Below the pieces are notes generated by a model. It made no database searches. It was given only the letters and a program-made list of their open reading frames with translations, and was not told the origin of the DNA. A stretch of 64,000 bases of DNA, from positions 27,296,019 to 27,360,018 of the forward strand of contig OZ020491.1 of assembly GCA_963971405.1 (NCBI GenBank), in the 5' to 3' direction. Shown in pieces: positions 34,353-44,432 of the stretch (within the stretch, counting starts at the first letter, position 1; every line of letters begins with the position of its first letter). Made by a program: the position numbers and the translations under genes. Source of the DNA: Psococerastis gibbosa. Taxonomy: Eukaryota > Arthropoda > Insecta > Psocodea > Psocidae.

Positions 34353-37300
34353 ATGGATAAAGCTACCCTGGAAAGTTTTGCATCGGTAATTGCCGCCGCA
34401 ATGCAACAACTACAACAGACTACAGCAACGGTTCCAACGGGGCCCAAAGCCCCGTCATTCACTATTGGTGAGTACAAGCCTTCTGAGTACGCTACTATTG
34501 AGGACTATTTCAAACGTTTTGATTGGGCTTTAGACCTGAGTAAAGTACAAAGTACTGAACACGCAAAGTATGCCCTTGTGTACATGGGATCGGAGTTAAA
34601 TAACGCCCTTAAAATATTAGCGAGTCCCAACAGCCCAGAGAAGCTGACTTATGCCGAGATAAAAACATACTTGTCTACACATTTCGACCAGCCTAAAAAT
34701 ATGTATGCTGAGAGCATAAAATTTCGCACAATCGTTCAAGAAGAGCATGAAACAATAGCGCAGTTCACTTTACGACTTAAGCAGGGGGCTGTTCATTGCA
34801 GCTACGGGGCATTCTTAGACAGGATGCTAATAGAGCAACTACTACACGGCCTCCGTGCACGTGATACATGTGACGCCATAATAGCAAAGAAGCCAAACAT
34901 ATTTAGCGACGCATTCGATATAGCTCATGCCATGGAGGCTACCCGCAAAACCGTTCATGAAGTTCAATTGCCCGCACCCCAAATCTCACAGGAGGCTACA
35001 AATAAGCTGGGATACGGGGTACCTCATTTTAGAAAAAAAGAAACAGGTCCGGAGAAAAGCTCAAATACATACATCAGTCGGGGGAAACGTACAGAAGAAC
35101 GGACCATAGGCATCGGCTGCCACGGGTGTGGGGGCTCTCACTTACGCCGTTTTTGCAAATTTTTAAACGCTGACTGCCGCTTATGCGGGAAGAAAGGGCA
35201 CATATCAACCGTTTGCCGTTCAAGACAGCCTGTCAATCCGTCAGTCAAAGTAAATGCATCCCAGGAGACAGAGGTGAGTGATGATTTTGACAAAGTACAG
35301 CAATTGCACAAAATAGAAATAATTAACTCCATTGAGGCCAAGGGTAGGAAACTGATTACCGTTTCCATTGATGAAACGCCATTGCAAATGGAACTAGATA
35401 CCGGTGCCCCATGTACTCTTCTGTCAATAAAAACACTACGCAGTATAAAGAAGAATTTCATACTCAAACCGACACAAAGGCAGTTCGCAAGTTATACTGG
35501 GCACAGAATTCACTGCCTTGGGAGAGTCATTGTCAGCGCACGACTTGGAAAAACTACCCGGAAACTTAATATATATGTTGTAGATGACAACCTTGACTCG
35601 TTGATGGGCAGAGAATGGATTTCTCAATTTGCTAATGAAATACCTTTCACTAGGTTGTTTTCCCCAGACGATCACGAACCCTTGGATGATCATATTAACC
35701 AAGTTATCATAGAAGCGCCATCACTAAGCAACAGTGAGCGCTCGCGAATGGACGCACTTTTGAAATCATATATACATGTGTTTAGCGATGTTGCAGGCAA
35801 ACTGACGGGTCCGGCCGCTTCACTGCATTTTAAAGAAGGGGCCACGCCGATTTTTGCCAAAGCTAGAGAGATACCATATGCTCTCCGGGAGGCATATGCC
35901 CGAGAAATAGATCTAAAAATTAAATCTGGTTTTTATCAACGGGTTGAGTATTCGGAGTGGGCTTCGACCACCCACGTGGTTGCAAAAAAGAATGGTAAAA
36001 TAAGAATCACGGGCAACTACAAGCCCACCTTAAATCCAAGGATAATTATCGATGAACACCCGATTCTGAGGGCGGAAAGCCTTTTTCACAAAATGAAAGG
36101 CGCTACTCTTTTTTGTCATTTGGATATTACAGATGCTTATTCACACCTGACCGTTGATGAGGAATTTAGTCATGCATTGACCTTGAACACGCCTACCCAC
36201 GGCCTAATCAGACCAACACGAGCGGTATACGGAGCCGCTAATATTCCTGCTATTTGGCAGAGGCGGATGGAAACCGTCCTTCATGGAATTCCCAATGTTC
36301 TGAATTTCTTTAATGATATCCTGGTCCATGCCGAAAATTTCGATGAGATGATTACTACTCTCAATACAACGTTAGAAAGACTGCAATCAAGTGGCCTCCG
36401 TTTAAACAAAGCAAAGTGTGTTTTTGCCTCACCATCTGTAGAGTTCCTGGGCCACAGGATTGACAAGAACGGTATCCACAAATCCGAAAAACATATTCAA
36501 GCTATCCGAGACGCCGCGACACCTAATACACCCGAAGAACTTCAACTATTTCTTGGCAAAGCGACCTACTACACCGCGTTCATACCAAACCTAGCCACTA
36601 TCGACCGGCCCTTACGGGATATGTTAAAAGAAGCGACATTTCAATGGACTAAAGAGGCTCTCCAGGCCTATAGGCAGATTAAGGATATTCTTGTATCACC
36701 CCAAGTGTTAATACCGTATGACACTGAGCTACCCCTTCTGTTGGCGACTGACGCAAGTAAGACTGGACTTGGTGCAGTACTTTCCCATCGACTCAGCAAC
36801 GGATTAGAGCGGCCGATTGCATATGCGAGCCGTACTCTGTCTCCCACGGAAATTAAATACCCACAGATGGACAAGGAGGCCTTGGCAATCGTGTGGGCAG
36901 TCCAGAAATTTTTCTTATATCTTTACGCTCGTCACTGGACTTTAATTACGGACCATAAACCTCTTTCACAAATATTACTTCCTGATAAATCGTTGCCTGT
37001 TTTGTGCATCAGCCGAATGGCAAATTACGCTGAACTCTTAGGAAATTTCGACTATGATGTAATTTTCAAAACTACGAAAAACAACGCCAATGCTGATTTT
37101 TGCTCGCGTGTGCGCGGTAATAATGATACAGTTCAAAATCATAATGATTATGATTCGTTTGACAACTTTATGGTGCATCAGATTACTCAATTACCAGTCC
37201 GAGCTCAACGAATCGCACTAGAAACGAGAAGGGATCCGGTCTTGGGTAAAATACTGCAGCTCCTAGAACACGGCCGAAGCCTACAACACGCGGGATACAC

Positions 37301-38549
37301 GACACCAGAGCTCCACTACAGTTTGGCTGCTGACTGCCTTATTTTCGAACACAGAGTTGTAATTCCCAGCAGCTTGCGCAATTTTATTCTTAACGATTTA
37401 CATACTGGCCATATAGGAATTGTAAAGATGAAGGGGCTGGCCCGATCCTTCGTTTATTGGCCTGGCATCGACGCAGACATTGAAAGAACGGCAAAAGCGT
37501 GCAACGAATGTGCCAGGCATGCGCATGCGCCTCCTCAGTTCAGACAGCACCATTGGGAGTATCCGGGAGCCCCATGGGAACGTGTACATATTGACTACGC
37601 CGGACCTTTTGAGGGTGTCATGTTATTAATTATTACAGACGCATTCAGAAAGTGGTTAGAAGTGAAAGTGACAAATATTGCTACTACCAGTGCTACTATA
37701 GCAATTCTTGATGAAATATTTGCAGCATACGGCGCACCTGTTACTATTGTCTCTGACAACGGGTCGAACTTTACGTCTAATGAATTCAGTGAGTATTTAA
37801 AATTGGTGGGTGTGAAATACCACAAGAGAACGGCGCCGTATCATCCAGCAACCAACGGGCAGGCTGAACGATGTGTACAAACTGTAAAGGATGCGCTGAA
37901 GGCTATGGGCACCACCAAGAATACAATACAAAAGAACCTGAACGAGTTTCTGCGACAATACAGGAAAGCCCCACACGCTGCTACGGGTAAGCCACCTAGC
38001 CAATTGTTCCTAGGCAGATCTATACGTACTCGACTGGATCTCGTGCTGCCTGAGGACCTGACCAGCCAAATGACAAACAAGCAAATGGGTGCGCTTAGTT
38101 ACAGAGAGTTTCACCCTCAAACTTCTGTATACTTCTTGTCAGGAAACCCGCGAGTAGACAAGTGGCTACCGGGCACCATTGTAGAACGGCTCGGTGACCT
38201 TCATTACTACATTATGGACGCTCAAGGAAAACAAGTGAAGCGACATATTGATCAGATCCGCGGAAGATCATCTGAAAGCGAACATAAGAACGACGGGAAT
38301 TCTACAGCTTCCACCAAACCAACTGGGTACTCATCAATGGCATTCCGATTTGAGTCTTCCGGCGAACAGGGGCAGCAGTCTCCAACGGGTCAGGAGAAGA
38401 ATGGTTGGCCAACTACCGCAGATGATACTGCCTCCGAAACTCATCTTCGTACGACGCCGAATCTTCATCCACCAACTGTAGTGACAACGCCGGCAGGCCT
38501 GCGGCGATCGACGAAAGTAATGAAGCCGAGGCAGCCATATTCTCCTTAG
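34353..38549 (+). CDS. G1 gag-pol polyprotein
   Basis: 1398 codons without a stop. In order: gag (1-250), zinc knuckles (CHGCGGSHLRRFC and CRLCGKKGHISTVC, about 256-289), aspartic protease (MELDTGAPCTLLS, about 346), reverse transcriptase with motif A CHLDITDAY (about 590), RNase H (LLLATDASKTGLGAVL, TDHKPL, about 797-865), integrase with the HHCC finger (HTGHIG ... CNECARH, about 1016-1050) and the D, D, E residues in YAGPF, VSDNGS and QAERC (about 1079, 1134, 1171). The RT active site reads F-F-N-D (residues 652-655) where the family has Y/F-x-D-D: codon AAT at 36312 replaces the first Asp. Gag and pol share a frame. If the Asn is real the polymerase is probably inactive. Confidence 0.93.
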   Translation: MDKATLESFASVIAAAMQQLQQTTATVPTGPKAPSFTIGEYKPSEYATIEDYFKRFDWALDLSKVQSTEHAKYALVYMGSELNNALKILASPNSPEKLTYAEIKTYLSTHFDQPKNMYAESIKFRTIVQEEHETIAQFTLRLKQGAVHCSYGAFLDRMLIEQLLHGLRARDTCDAIIAKKPNIFSDAFDIAHAMEATRKTVHEVQLPAPQISQEATNKLGYGVPHFRKKETGPEKSSNTYISRGKRTEERTIGIGCHGCGGSHLRRFCKFLNADCRLCGKKGHISTVCRSRQPVNPSVKVNASQETEVSDDFDKVQQLHKIEIINSIEAKGRKLITVSIDETPLQMELDTGAPCTLLSIKTLRSIKKNFILKPTQRQFASYTGHRIHCLGRVIVSARLGKTTRKLNIYVVDDNLDSLMGREWISQFANEIPFTRLFSPDDHEPLDDHINQVIIEAPSLSNSERSRMDALLKSYIHVFSDVAGKLTGPAASLHFKEGATPIFAKAREIPYALREAYAREIDLKIKSGFYQRVEYSEWASTTHVVAKKNGKIRITGNYKPTLNPRIIIDEHPILRAESLFHKMKGATLFCHLDITDAYSHLTVDEEFSHALTLNTPTHGLIRPTRAVYGAANIPAIWQRRMETVLHGIPNVLNFFNDILVHAENFDEMITTLNTTLERLQSSGLRLNKAKCVFASPSVEFLGHRIDKNGIHKSEKHIQAIRDAATPNTPEELQLFLGKATYYTAFIPNLATIDRPLRDMLKEATFQWTKEALQAYRQIKDILVSPQVLIPYDTELPLLLATDASKTGLGAVLSHRLSNGLERPIAYASRTLSPTEIKYPQMDKEALAIVWAVQKFFLYLYARHWTLITDHKPLSQILLPDKSLPVLCISRMANYAELLGNFDYDVIFKTTKNNANADFCSRVRGNNDTVQNHNDYDSFDNFMVHQITQLPVRAQRIALETRRDPVLGKILQLLEHGRSLQHAGYTTPELHYSLAADCLIFEHRVVIPSSLRNFILNDLHTGHIGIVKMKGLARSFVYWPGIDADIERTAKACNECARHAHAPPQFRQHHWEYPGAPWERVHIDYAGPFEGVMLLIITDAFRKWLEVKVTNIATTSATIAILDEIFAAYGAPVTIVSDNGSNFTSNEFSEYLKLVGVKYHKRTAPYHPATNGQAERCVQTVKDALKAMGTTKNTIQKNLNEFLRQYRKAPHAATGKPPSQLFLGRSIRTRLDLVLPEDLTSQMTNKQMGALSYREFHPQTSVYFLSGNPRVDKWLPGTIVERLGDLHYYIMDAQGKQVKRHIDQIRGRSSESEHKNDGNSTASTKPTGYSSMAFRFESSGEQGQQSPTGQEKNGWPTTADDTASETHLRTTPNLHPPTVVTTPAGLRRSTKVMKPRQPYSP

Positions 38550-38564
38550 GAGCCAGGGAAGAAA

Positions 38565-38694
38565 TGTTATATTTTGAATGTCGCGCCATTTCACCATGTG
38601 CTTGTCTGGTTACACGATGTTCTGGTTACACGATGTTTTTACTAATAAAAATGAATAAAATGAAAAATAGGAATTATGAATTGCATATCCAACA
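38565..38694 (+). repeat. G1 3' LTR
   Basis: 130 bp. It differs from the 5' LTR by one base (AAAAATGAATAAAATG against AAAAATAAATAAAATG). Confidence 0.93.
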
Positions 38695-38699
38695 CTCTA

Positions 38700-39780
38700 A
38701 GAGATGGTTTCTAAGCAATTTAGGGAAGTTAGAAGCATTTCTCGCCACTCTCAGTTCAATCGGGAGTTTTCTAAGGCAGGCGACTTGCGTCGACAGTATT
38801 AAGTACGGGGTACTTAATATTGCCTATTTTGAACTGTTAAATTCAGTTTTCCCCTGACCCCCCCCCCCCCCTGTGAGAGTTTTTCATGGCGTCCTCCCTG
38901 GCCCCGTTGCCTGTCAGTAGGTATCCAATATTTCAGATTTCGTGATCGTCTGCAGATCAAAGGTACCCATTGACTAAGCTAGAGAAAGAAAGAAGAAGGA
39001 AAATTGTCTTTATTTTCCACATGGGTGTATTGGTGAATGATTAATATTGGTCGTGGTTGATGGGAACTTGGAGAGCAAATAAAAGTAAAACCGACAAAAA
39101 CACAATGGACCGACAATACAAGAAGAGGGCAGTGAGATTGGATGCGAGTGTAATGCTTGCAAATGATTAATTTTATTTAAGTTTAAAAAAAGAAATACGC
39201 ATCCTTTTACTTAGCTCATGTTCTATGTTCTTAAAAAGTAAACATTTGATTTCGAACTTGACGCGATTCTTAATTTTCTTAGACTGTGTTGATAACTTCA
39301 TGCTCATACAATCTTATTTGCCCCCGGCTTCCTATATATTTATAAATAATACATAATACATTCTAGGACTTGTTGAGTGTAATGCGGAATTGCACACCTT
39401 ACAGCAAGCACGCTCGACCACTGCTGACTTCAGTTCTTGAACTCCTTCCACGGGACTATACCGTACCACGCCATCCAATCGTTTTTTTTTTTAAATAGCC
39501 TAAATCAAATTACTCGTAGCTATCAATAACTTAATTTTCTTAGACATACTCATACAATCTTATTTGCTCGCGGCTTCCTATAGATTTCAACAAAGCTCTT
39601 TATACATTCTAGGATTTGTTGAGTGTAATGCGGCATTGCACACCTTACATGCACGCTCCAACAAAAATACAGTGGACCGAGAACACGCAAGAGGGTCTAC
39701 GTATAGAACTGTTAGATTGAAAGAAAGAAAATCATCGTTATGTTTCATGAGCCTTTTTTTTTGGGGGGCATTGTGGGTTC
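38700..39780. other. Intergenic with a diverged direct duplication
   Basis: No gene is seen. About 39270-39425 and 39530-39665 are diverged direct copies (CATACAATCTTATTTGC, TTGTTGAGTGTAATGCGG and TTGCACACCTTACA in both). A poly-C run sits at 38859. Confidence 0.5.
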
Positions 39781-39807
39781 ACATACAGCCATGGCGGGTA
39801 GGTGGGG

Positions 39808-40115
39808 TTAAAATTCTACGTGGACTTCCCTTAGAAAGTCATATATAGCCTGGTAGGAGTCACTTTTAGAGATCATGTGGGCATAATTAAAAGGGAGGAC
39901 TGTCATTGAGGGGAAGATGCGGTCTAGTAATTTGTTTCTAGCTATGGTGAATTCAGGGCATTCCAATATAACATGCTGCATTGTGCCTTCACTTTCCAGG
40001 CAATGGCTGCAGAGAGGAGAGTATGAGCCCCGTAGGGTATGATAGATATATGCCTCAGAGAGTCCATGGTTTGTCCTCAGACGTGAGATGGTAGATAAAT
40101 ACATGCGGTGAGTTG
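39808..40115 (-). pseudogene. LINE L2: C-terminal zinc-binding tail
   Basis: The frame from 40104 reads MYLSTISRLRTNHGLSEAYI and then CSHCLESEGTMQHVILEC, a C-x2-C ... H ... C tail typical of R1/I/LOA-type LINEs after RNase H. It is the 3' part of the LINE that continues at 41946-42696 and 48004-48500. Confidence 0.8.
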
Positions 40116-40489
40116 GCCTTGCGATGCGTTGTCCCGTCGATCAGCTTTGAGTTCTGGAGATCCACCAGCAAATTAGAGGCTGCGAGAAAGTCTGCACCGA
40201 TGATGGGTTGCGTGACATCGGCAATGATGAAATTCCAACGGAAACTGCGTCGTAATCCCAGGTCCAGTTGTTGAGCTGTTGTTCCATACGTATTGATGAT
40301 TGTGCCATTGGCGGCAGTCAGCTCGAGTTGAGTACGACGGAGCGGTAGGTTGAGACGGGCACGTGGAAAAACGCAGATGTCGGACCCTGTGTCAATGAGA
40401 TAACGTATCTTGGTGCAAGGGTCCGTGATAAGAAGGCGATGTGAGGTTTTAAGCAGGTGTGTAGTGGCGCAGGCAGGCCCTGCCTTTAC

Positions 40490-41419
40490 TGGCTGCGATC
40501 GTCGTTTTTCGGAAATCTGCATGGCTGCTGGCACTTTCTGGCCTTCCTCCCATAGGTTTGGTGGTAAAAACACCAAGTTGGGTCTTGTTTAGGCGCTGGT
40601 GAACGGAACTGGCGCTGGAACCGTGGCTGTGTGGCACGTTGTCCGTATCTGTCGGTGAACTGTGCCTGTAGAGCCGCGACGTTCTCTGTTAACGTCTTCA
40701 ATAGATCCACAGGGGCCATTGTGCACTCAAGAATCCGGTCACGTGTTGCTGAATTGATGGTGGCCATCTTGTCGGCGAGGTTCGCGACGTCACCTAGTGA
40801 CAGGTGATCATGACCGATGATTGCCAATTGTATAGCGTGCGGGAGGCGAGACGTCCAAATGGTGCGTAAAACCGAGTCTGATATGGCTTTCTCTGCGAGG
40901 GCCCGCAGTCTCCGGAGAAAAGAGCTGGGAGTTTTGTCCCATATGTCTTCCGACATTAGTAGCTGAATGCGACTGCTTGCTGGAAGACTCATTCGTTGGA
41001 TTAATTGCGTTTTTAGCTCAGTGTATGGGTTTACTGGTACTGGGGCAGCTAACAAATCTGAGATCTCGCTGAGGGTACTTTGGTCGAGCGCTGAAAGGAC
41101 GTGGTAATATTTTGTCGTCGTTTCCATTGTGACCCCAGCAAGTGCGAACTGAGCCTCCGCTTGAGTGAACCACAGTGCCGGTGACAGGTTGGCCGACTCT
41201 GTCCAGAAGGGTGGAAGCTTGACCGAGACTGCCATCGTACTAGCAGGGCCTGTCATCTTGGTTGTAGCCGTGGGTGTCGGTGTTGTGGCTGTAGCAGTTG
41301 TAGCTGTAGCTGTTGTAGCTGCAATGGTTGTGGCTGTGGTCTGCGGCATCTTGCAGGTTGTGGCTGTGCTGCTGCGGTGAATGTAGCTGCTCCGGGGTGG
41401 TTTCCACCGCCTATGGCCG
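40490..41419 (-). pseudogene. Gag of the truncated G2 copy
   Basis: An open gag frame (within 41604-40486) covers [28 protein letters not shown] and the Cys/His knuckle [15 protein letters not shown]. It has no downstream polymerase. The pol frame (40576-40055) overlaps it and carries only the protease. Confidence 0.75.
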
Positions 41420-41558
41420 GATGAGACGTTCTGGAGGCTGGAACTGGAACGGGCTGGAACTGAAACTGGCTGGAAGCTGGAACTGGAACTGGCTGGAACT
41501 GGAACTGGCTGGAACTGGAATCTGGAAGGCTGCTTGTTCCGTTCTCGAGGGTCACCAA

Positions 41559-41945
41559 TGTGGCTTGTCGAAGGACGATGCAATTGAATAGGCAGTGTAG
41601 ACATAAATTGGTTTGTATTGCAGTGCTTCGACTCAAATTAGAGTGATTTAACACACAGTGGTTACAATATGAGCTGTGAGAGGAGAACGATACATGCTTA
41701 CAATTAATATTGAATTTGATCCAGCCTGCTTCCATATAGAAAAACCAACTCTGTGTCCACAGCTAAAGGAGCTGATGAGACACAGAGGGTAGATTAAAGA
41801 TATTATCGAATAAGAGAAATAAATACGTAAAAGGAAGATTGAGGAATATTGAATTATCTGAATGTGAACAGCGCCATCTACCGGGAAAAAGGTGAAGCTG
41901 GAAGCAGACTGGTTATTACACATGTGGGACTAAGTGGTCCCCACA
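41559..41945 (-). repeat. LTR of the truncated G2 copy
   Basis: 387 bp, the same length as the LTRs at 42697 and 47617, TG...CA borders, with scattered base differences from them. Confidence 0.9.
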
Positions 41946-42696
41946 CGTTTTTAAGCGGTCGAGGTAGAATAGACCTATAGAAGGAGCCAGAAGTATTGGA
42001 ATTAAAGTCATTTACCCAGAACTGGAAATGGTGTTGTTTTATGGTCTTATAAAATTCTTCTTTCGGGAGCAAAATAGCACTGTACTCGCCAGTATATTTG
42101 CTCCTTCTTTATAGCCAGTGCATCTACCTGTTCATTCCCCTTAAGTCCGACGTGGGCCTTCACCCACACAGAACGAACATTGATACCTCTTGATCGTAAC
42201 TCAGCTAGAAGCACAAGAATTTTTACGATGAATGGGTTTTTTGCTCTATTTTCCATACTTTCGAGAAGCTGCAAGCAGCTCATAGAGTCTGAGAAAATAG
42301 CGACATTCCTACAGTCTGAAATTATCATGGTTTCTTTGCAATGTACCAGTGCTTTATATATCGCTTCTACCTCAGCAGCATGAGGTGGAAGCTTAAAGGC
42401 TTTACCGTAATTTGTCGTGGCCACATAAAAGGCGCAGCCTGTGGCGGAAAGGGTGTGGGGGTGAGTATTTTGTCCTTTTGAGCCATCTGTGTAAACATGC
42501 AGGTAATTGTTATAATTAGTTTGGGACCATTCGGTAAATGTTTTACAGTATTCCCTATCAGATATGTTATCTTGTCGCCGAAAATAGGTTACCGACACCT
42601 CCATTGCATACTCATCATACAGCAAGGATGAGTATTGGGGAAGATTTCTGTGGGTCCACAGCAACTTCCAATCGACATGTTCCATTGTAAAGCTGT
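41946..42696 (-). pseudogene. LINE L2: RNase H domain
   Basis: The frame encodes an RNase H with all four acidic residues visible: YTDGSKG, AAEVEAIYKAL, FSDSMSCL and NEQVDALA. This places L2 in the group of LINEs with an RNase H (I/R1/LOA). The right side is cut by the G2 LTR (42697) and the left by the truncated copy (41945). Confidence 0.85.
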
Positions 42697-43083
42697 TGTG
42701 GGGACCACTTAGTCCCACATGTGTAATAACCAGTCTGCTTCCAGCTTCACCTTTTTCCCGGTAGATGGCGCTGTTCACATTCAGATAATTCAATATTCCT
42801 CAATCTTCCTTTTACGTATTTATTTCTCTTATTCAATAATATCTTTAATCTACCCTCTGTGTCTCATCAGCTCCTTTAGCTGTGGACACAGAGTTGGTTT
42901 TTCTATATGGAAGCAGGCTGGATCAAATTCAATATTAATTGTAAGCATGTATCGTTCTCGTCTCACAGCTCATATTGTAACCACTGTGTGTTAAATTACT
43001 CTAACTTGAGTCGAAGCACTGCAGTACAAACCAATTCAAGTCTACACTGCCTATTCAATTGCATCGTCCTTCGACAAGCTACA
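42697..43083 (+). repeat. G2 5' LTR
   Basis: 387 bp, TG...CA. An open frame of 91 codons crosses it and recurs in every LTR copy. It is LTR sequence, not a gene. Confidence 0.95.
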
Positions 43084-43107
43084 TTGGTGACCCTCGACAA
43101 CGGAACA

Positions 43108-43480
43108 AGCAGCCTTCCAGATTCCAGTTCCAGTTCCAGCCAATTCCAGTTCCAGCCAATTCCAGCCAGTTCCAGTTCCAGCCAGCTCCAGTTCCAGCCA
43201 GTTCCAGTTCCAGCCAGTTCCAGCCAGTTCCAGCTTCCAGCCAGTTCCAGTTCCAGCCAGTTCCAGTTCCAGCTTCCAGCCGCAGTTCCAGCCAGTTCCA
43301 AGTTCCAGCCAGTTCCAGTTCCAGCCAGTTCCAGTTCCAGCTTCCAGCCGCAGTTCCAGCCAGTTCCAGTTCCAGCCAGTTCCAGTTCCAGCCAGCTCCA
43401 GTTCCAGCCAGCTCCAGTTCCAGTTCCAGTTCCAGCCAGTTCCAGCTTCCAGCCTGTTCCAGTTCCAGCCTCCAGAACGT
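43108..43480 (+). repeat. G2 leader/gag-proximal tandem repeat (CCAGTT-rich)
   Basis: An array of CAGTTCCAGTTCCAGC-type units (6- and 10-bp steps). It stays open in more than one frame on both strands, with translation rich in Ser, Gln, Phe and Pro (SSQFQFQPVPVPASS). The truncated copy has a much shorter array, so the array has grown or shrunk between copies. Confidence 0.85.
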
Positions 43481-43556
43481 CTCATCCGGCCATAGGCGGT
43501 GGAAACCACCCCGGAGCAGCTACATTCACCGCAGCAGCACAGCCACAACCTGCAAG

Positions 43557-44432
43557 ATGCCGCAGACCACAGCCACAACCGCTACAGCTACGACCGCTAC
43601 AGCTACGACCGCTACAGCTACAACTGCTACAGCCACAACACCGACACCCACGGCTACAACCAAGATGACAGGCCCTGCTAGTACGATGGCAGTCTCGGTC
43701 AAGCTTCCACCCTTCTGGACACAGTCGGCCAACCTGTCACCGGCACTGTGGTTCACTCAAGCGGAGGCTCAGTTCGCACTTGCTGGGGTCACAATGGAAA
43801 CGACGAAATATTACCACGTCCTTTCAGCGCTCGACCAAAGTACCCTCAGCGAGATCTCAGATTTGTTAGCTGCCCCAGTACCAGTAAACCCATACACTGA
43901 GCTAAAAACGCAGTTAATCCAACGAATGAGTCTTCCAGCAAGCAGTCGCATTCAGCTACTAATGTCGGAAGACATAGGGGACAAAACTCCCAGCTCTTTT
44001 CTCCGGAGACTGCGGGCCCTCGCAGAGAAAGCCATATCAGACTCGGTTTTACGCACCATTTGGACGTCTCGCCTCCCGCACGCTATACAATTGGCAATCA
44101 TCGGTCATGATCACCTGTCACTAGGTGACGTCGCGAACCTCGCCGACAAGATGGCCACCATCAATTCAGCAACACGTGACCGGATTCTTGAGTGCACAAT
44201 GGCCCCTGTGGACCTATTGAAGACGTTAACAGAGAACGTCGCGGCTCTACAGGCACAGTTCGCCGACAGATACGGACAACGTGCCACACAGCCACGGTTC
44301 CAGCGCCAGTTCCGTTCACCAGCGCCTAAACAAGACCCAACTTGGTGTTTTTACCACCAAACCTATGGGAGGAAGGCCAGAAAGTGCCAGCAGCCATGCA
44401 GATTTCCGAAAAACGACGATCGCAGCCAGTAA
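43557..44432 (+). CDS. G2 gag
   Basis: From the ATG at 43557 (MPQTTATT) 291 codons follow. An upstream open stretch reaches into the LTR (43059), so the true start may differ. The Thr/Ala-rich start is followed by the gag core ([42 protein letters not shown]) and a Cys/His knuckle ([19 protein letters not shown]). It overlaps pol by 91 bp. Confidence 0.85.
   Translation: MPQTTATTATATTATATTATATTATATTPTPTATTKMTGPASTMAVSVKLPPFWTQSANLSPALWFTQAEAQFALAGVTMETTKYYHVLSALDQSTLSEISDLLAAPVPVNPYTELKTQLIQRMSLPASSRIQLLMSEDIGDKTPSSFLRRLRALAEKAISDSVLRTIWTSRLPHAIQLAIIGHDHLSLGDVANLADKMATINSATRDRILECTMAPVDLLKTLTENVAALQAQFADRYGQRATQPRFQRQFRSPAPKQDPTWCFYHQTYGRKARKCQQPCRFPKNDDRSQ

Larger units (their letters stand above)
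34156..38694 (+). mobile_element. Full-length Ty3/gypsy LTR retrotransposon, element G1
   Basis: The LTRs 34156-34285 and 38565-38694 are both 130 bp, begin TGTTATATTTTG, end ATCCAACA, and differ at one position that I can see. Both flanks carry the 5-bp duplication CTCTA (34151-34155 and 38695-38699). After the 5' LTR comes TGGTGTCAGAAGTGG, a primer-binding site resembling the complement of a tRNA-Leu 3' end (inference). A purine run (AGGGAAGAAA) precedes the 3' LTR. It has one gag-pol frame and no envelope gene. Confidence 0.95.
40116..41945 (-). mobile_element. Truncated inverted copy of gypsy element G2
   Basis: Read leftward: 5' LTR (41945-41559, 387 bp), primer-binding region, gag (ending near 40490) and the start of pol through the protease ([11 protein letters not shown]). 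Matching then stops at 40116, where LINE sequence resumes. It is a diverged copy of 42697-44802, with a shorter gag-leader repeat (about 276 bp less). RT, RNase H, integrase and the 3' LTR are missing. Confidence 0.9.

Noticed and set aside
42719-42994. 91-codon frame beginning MCNNQSASS, found three times
   Set aside because: It lies within the LTR of each G2 copy (41648-41923, 42719-42994, 47639-47914); LTR sequence, not a host gene.
43051-43578. 175-codon minus-strand frame rich in Trp, Asn, Leu and Glu
   Set aside because: It is the reverse strand of the CCAGTT array of G2; the repeat lacks stops in several frames on both strands.
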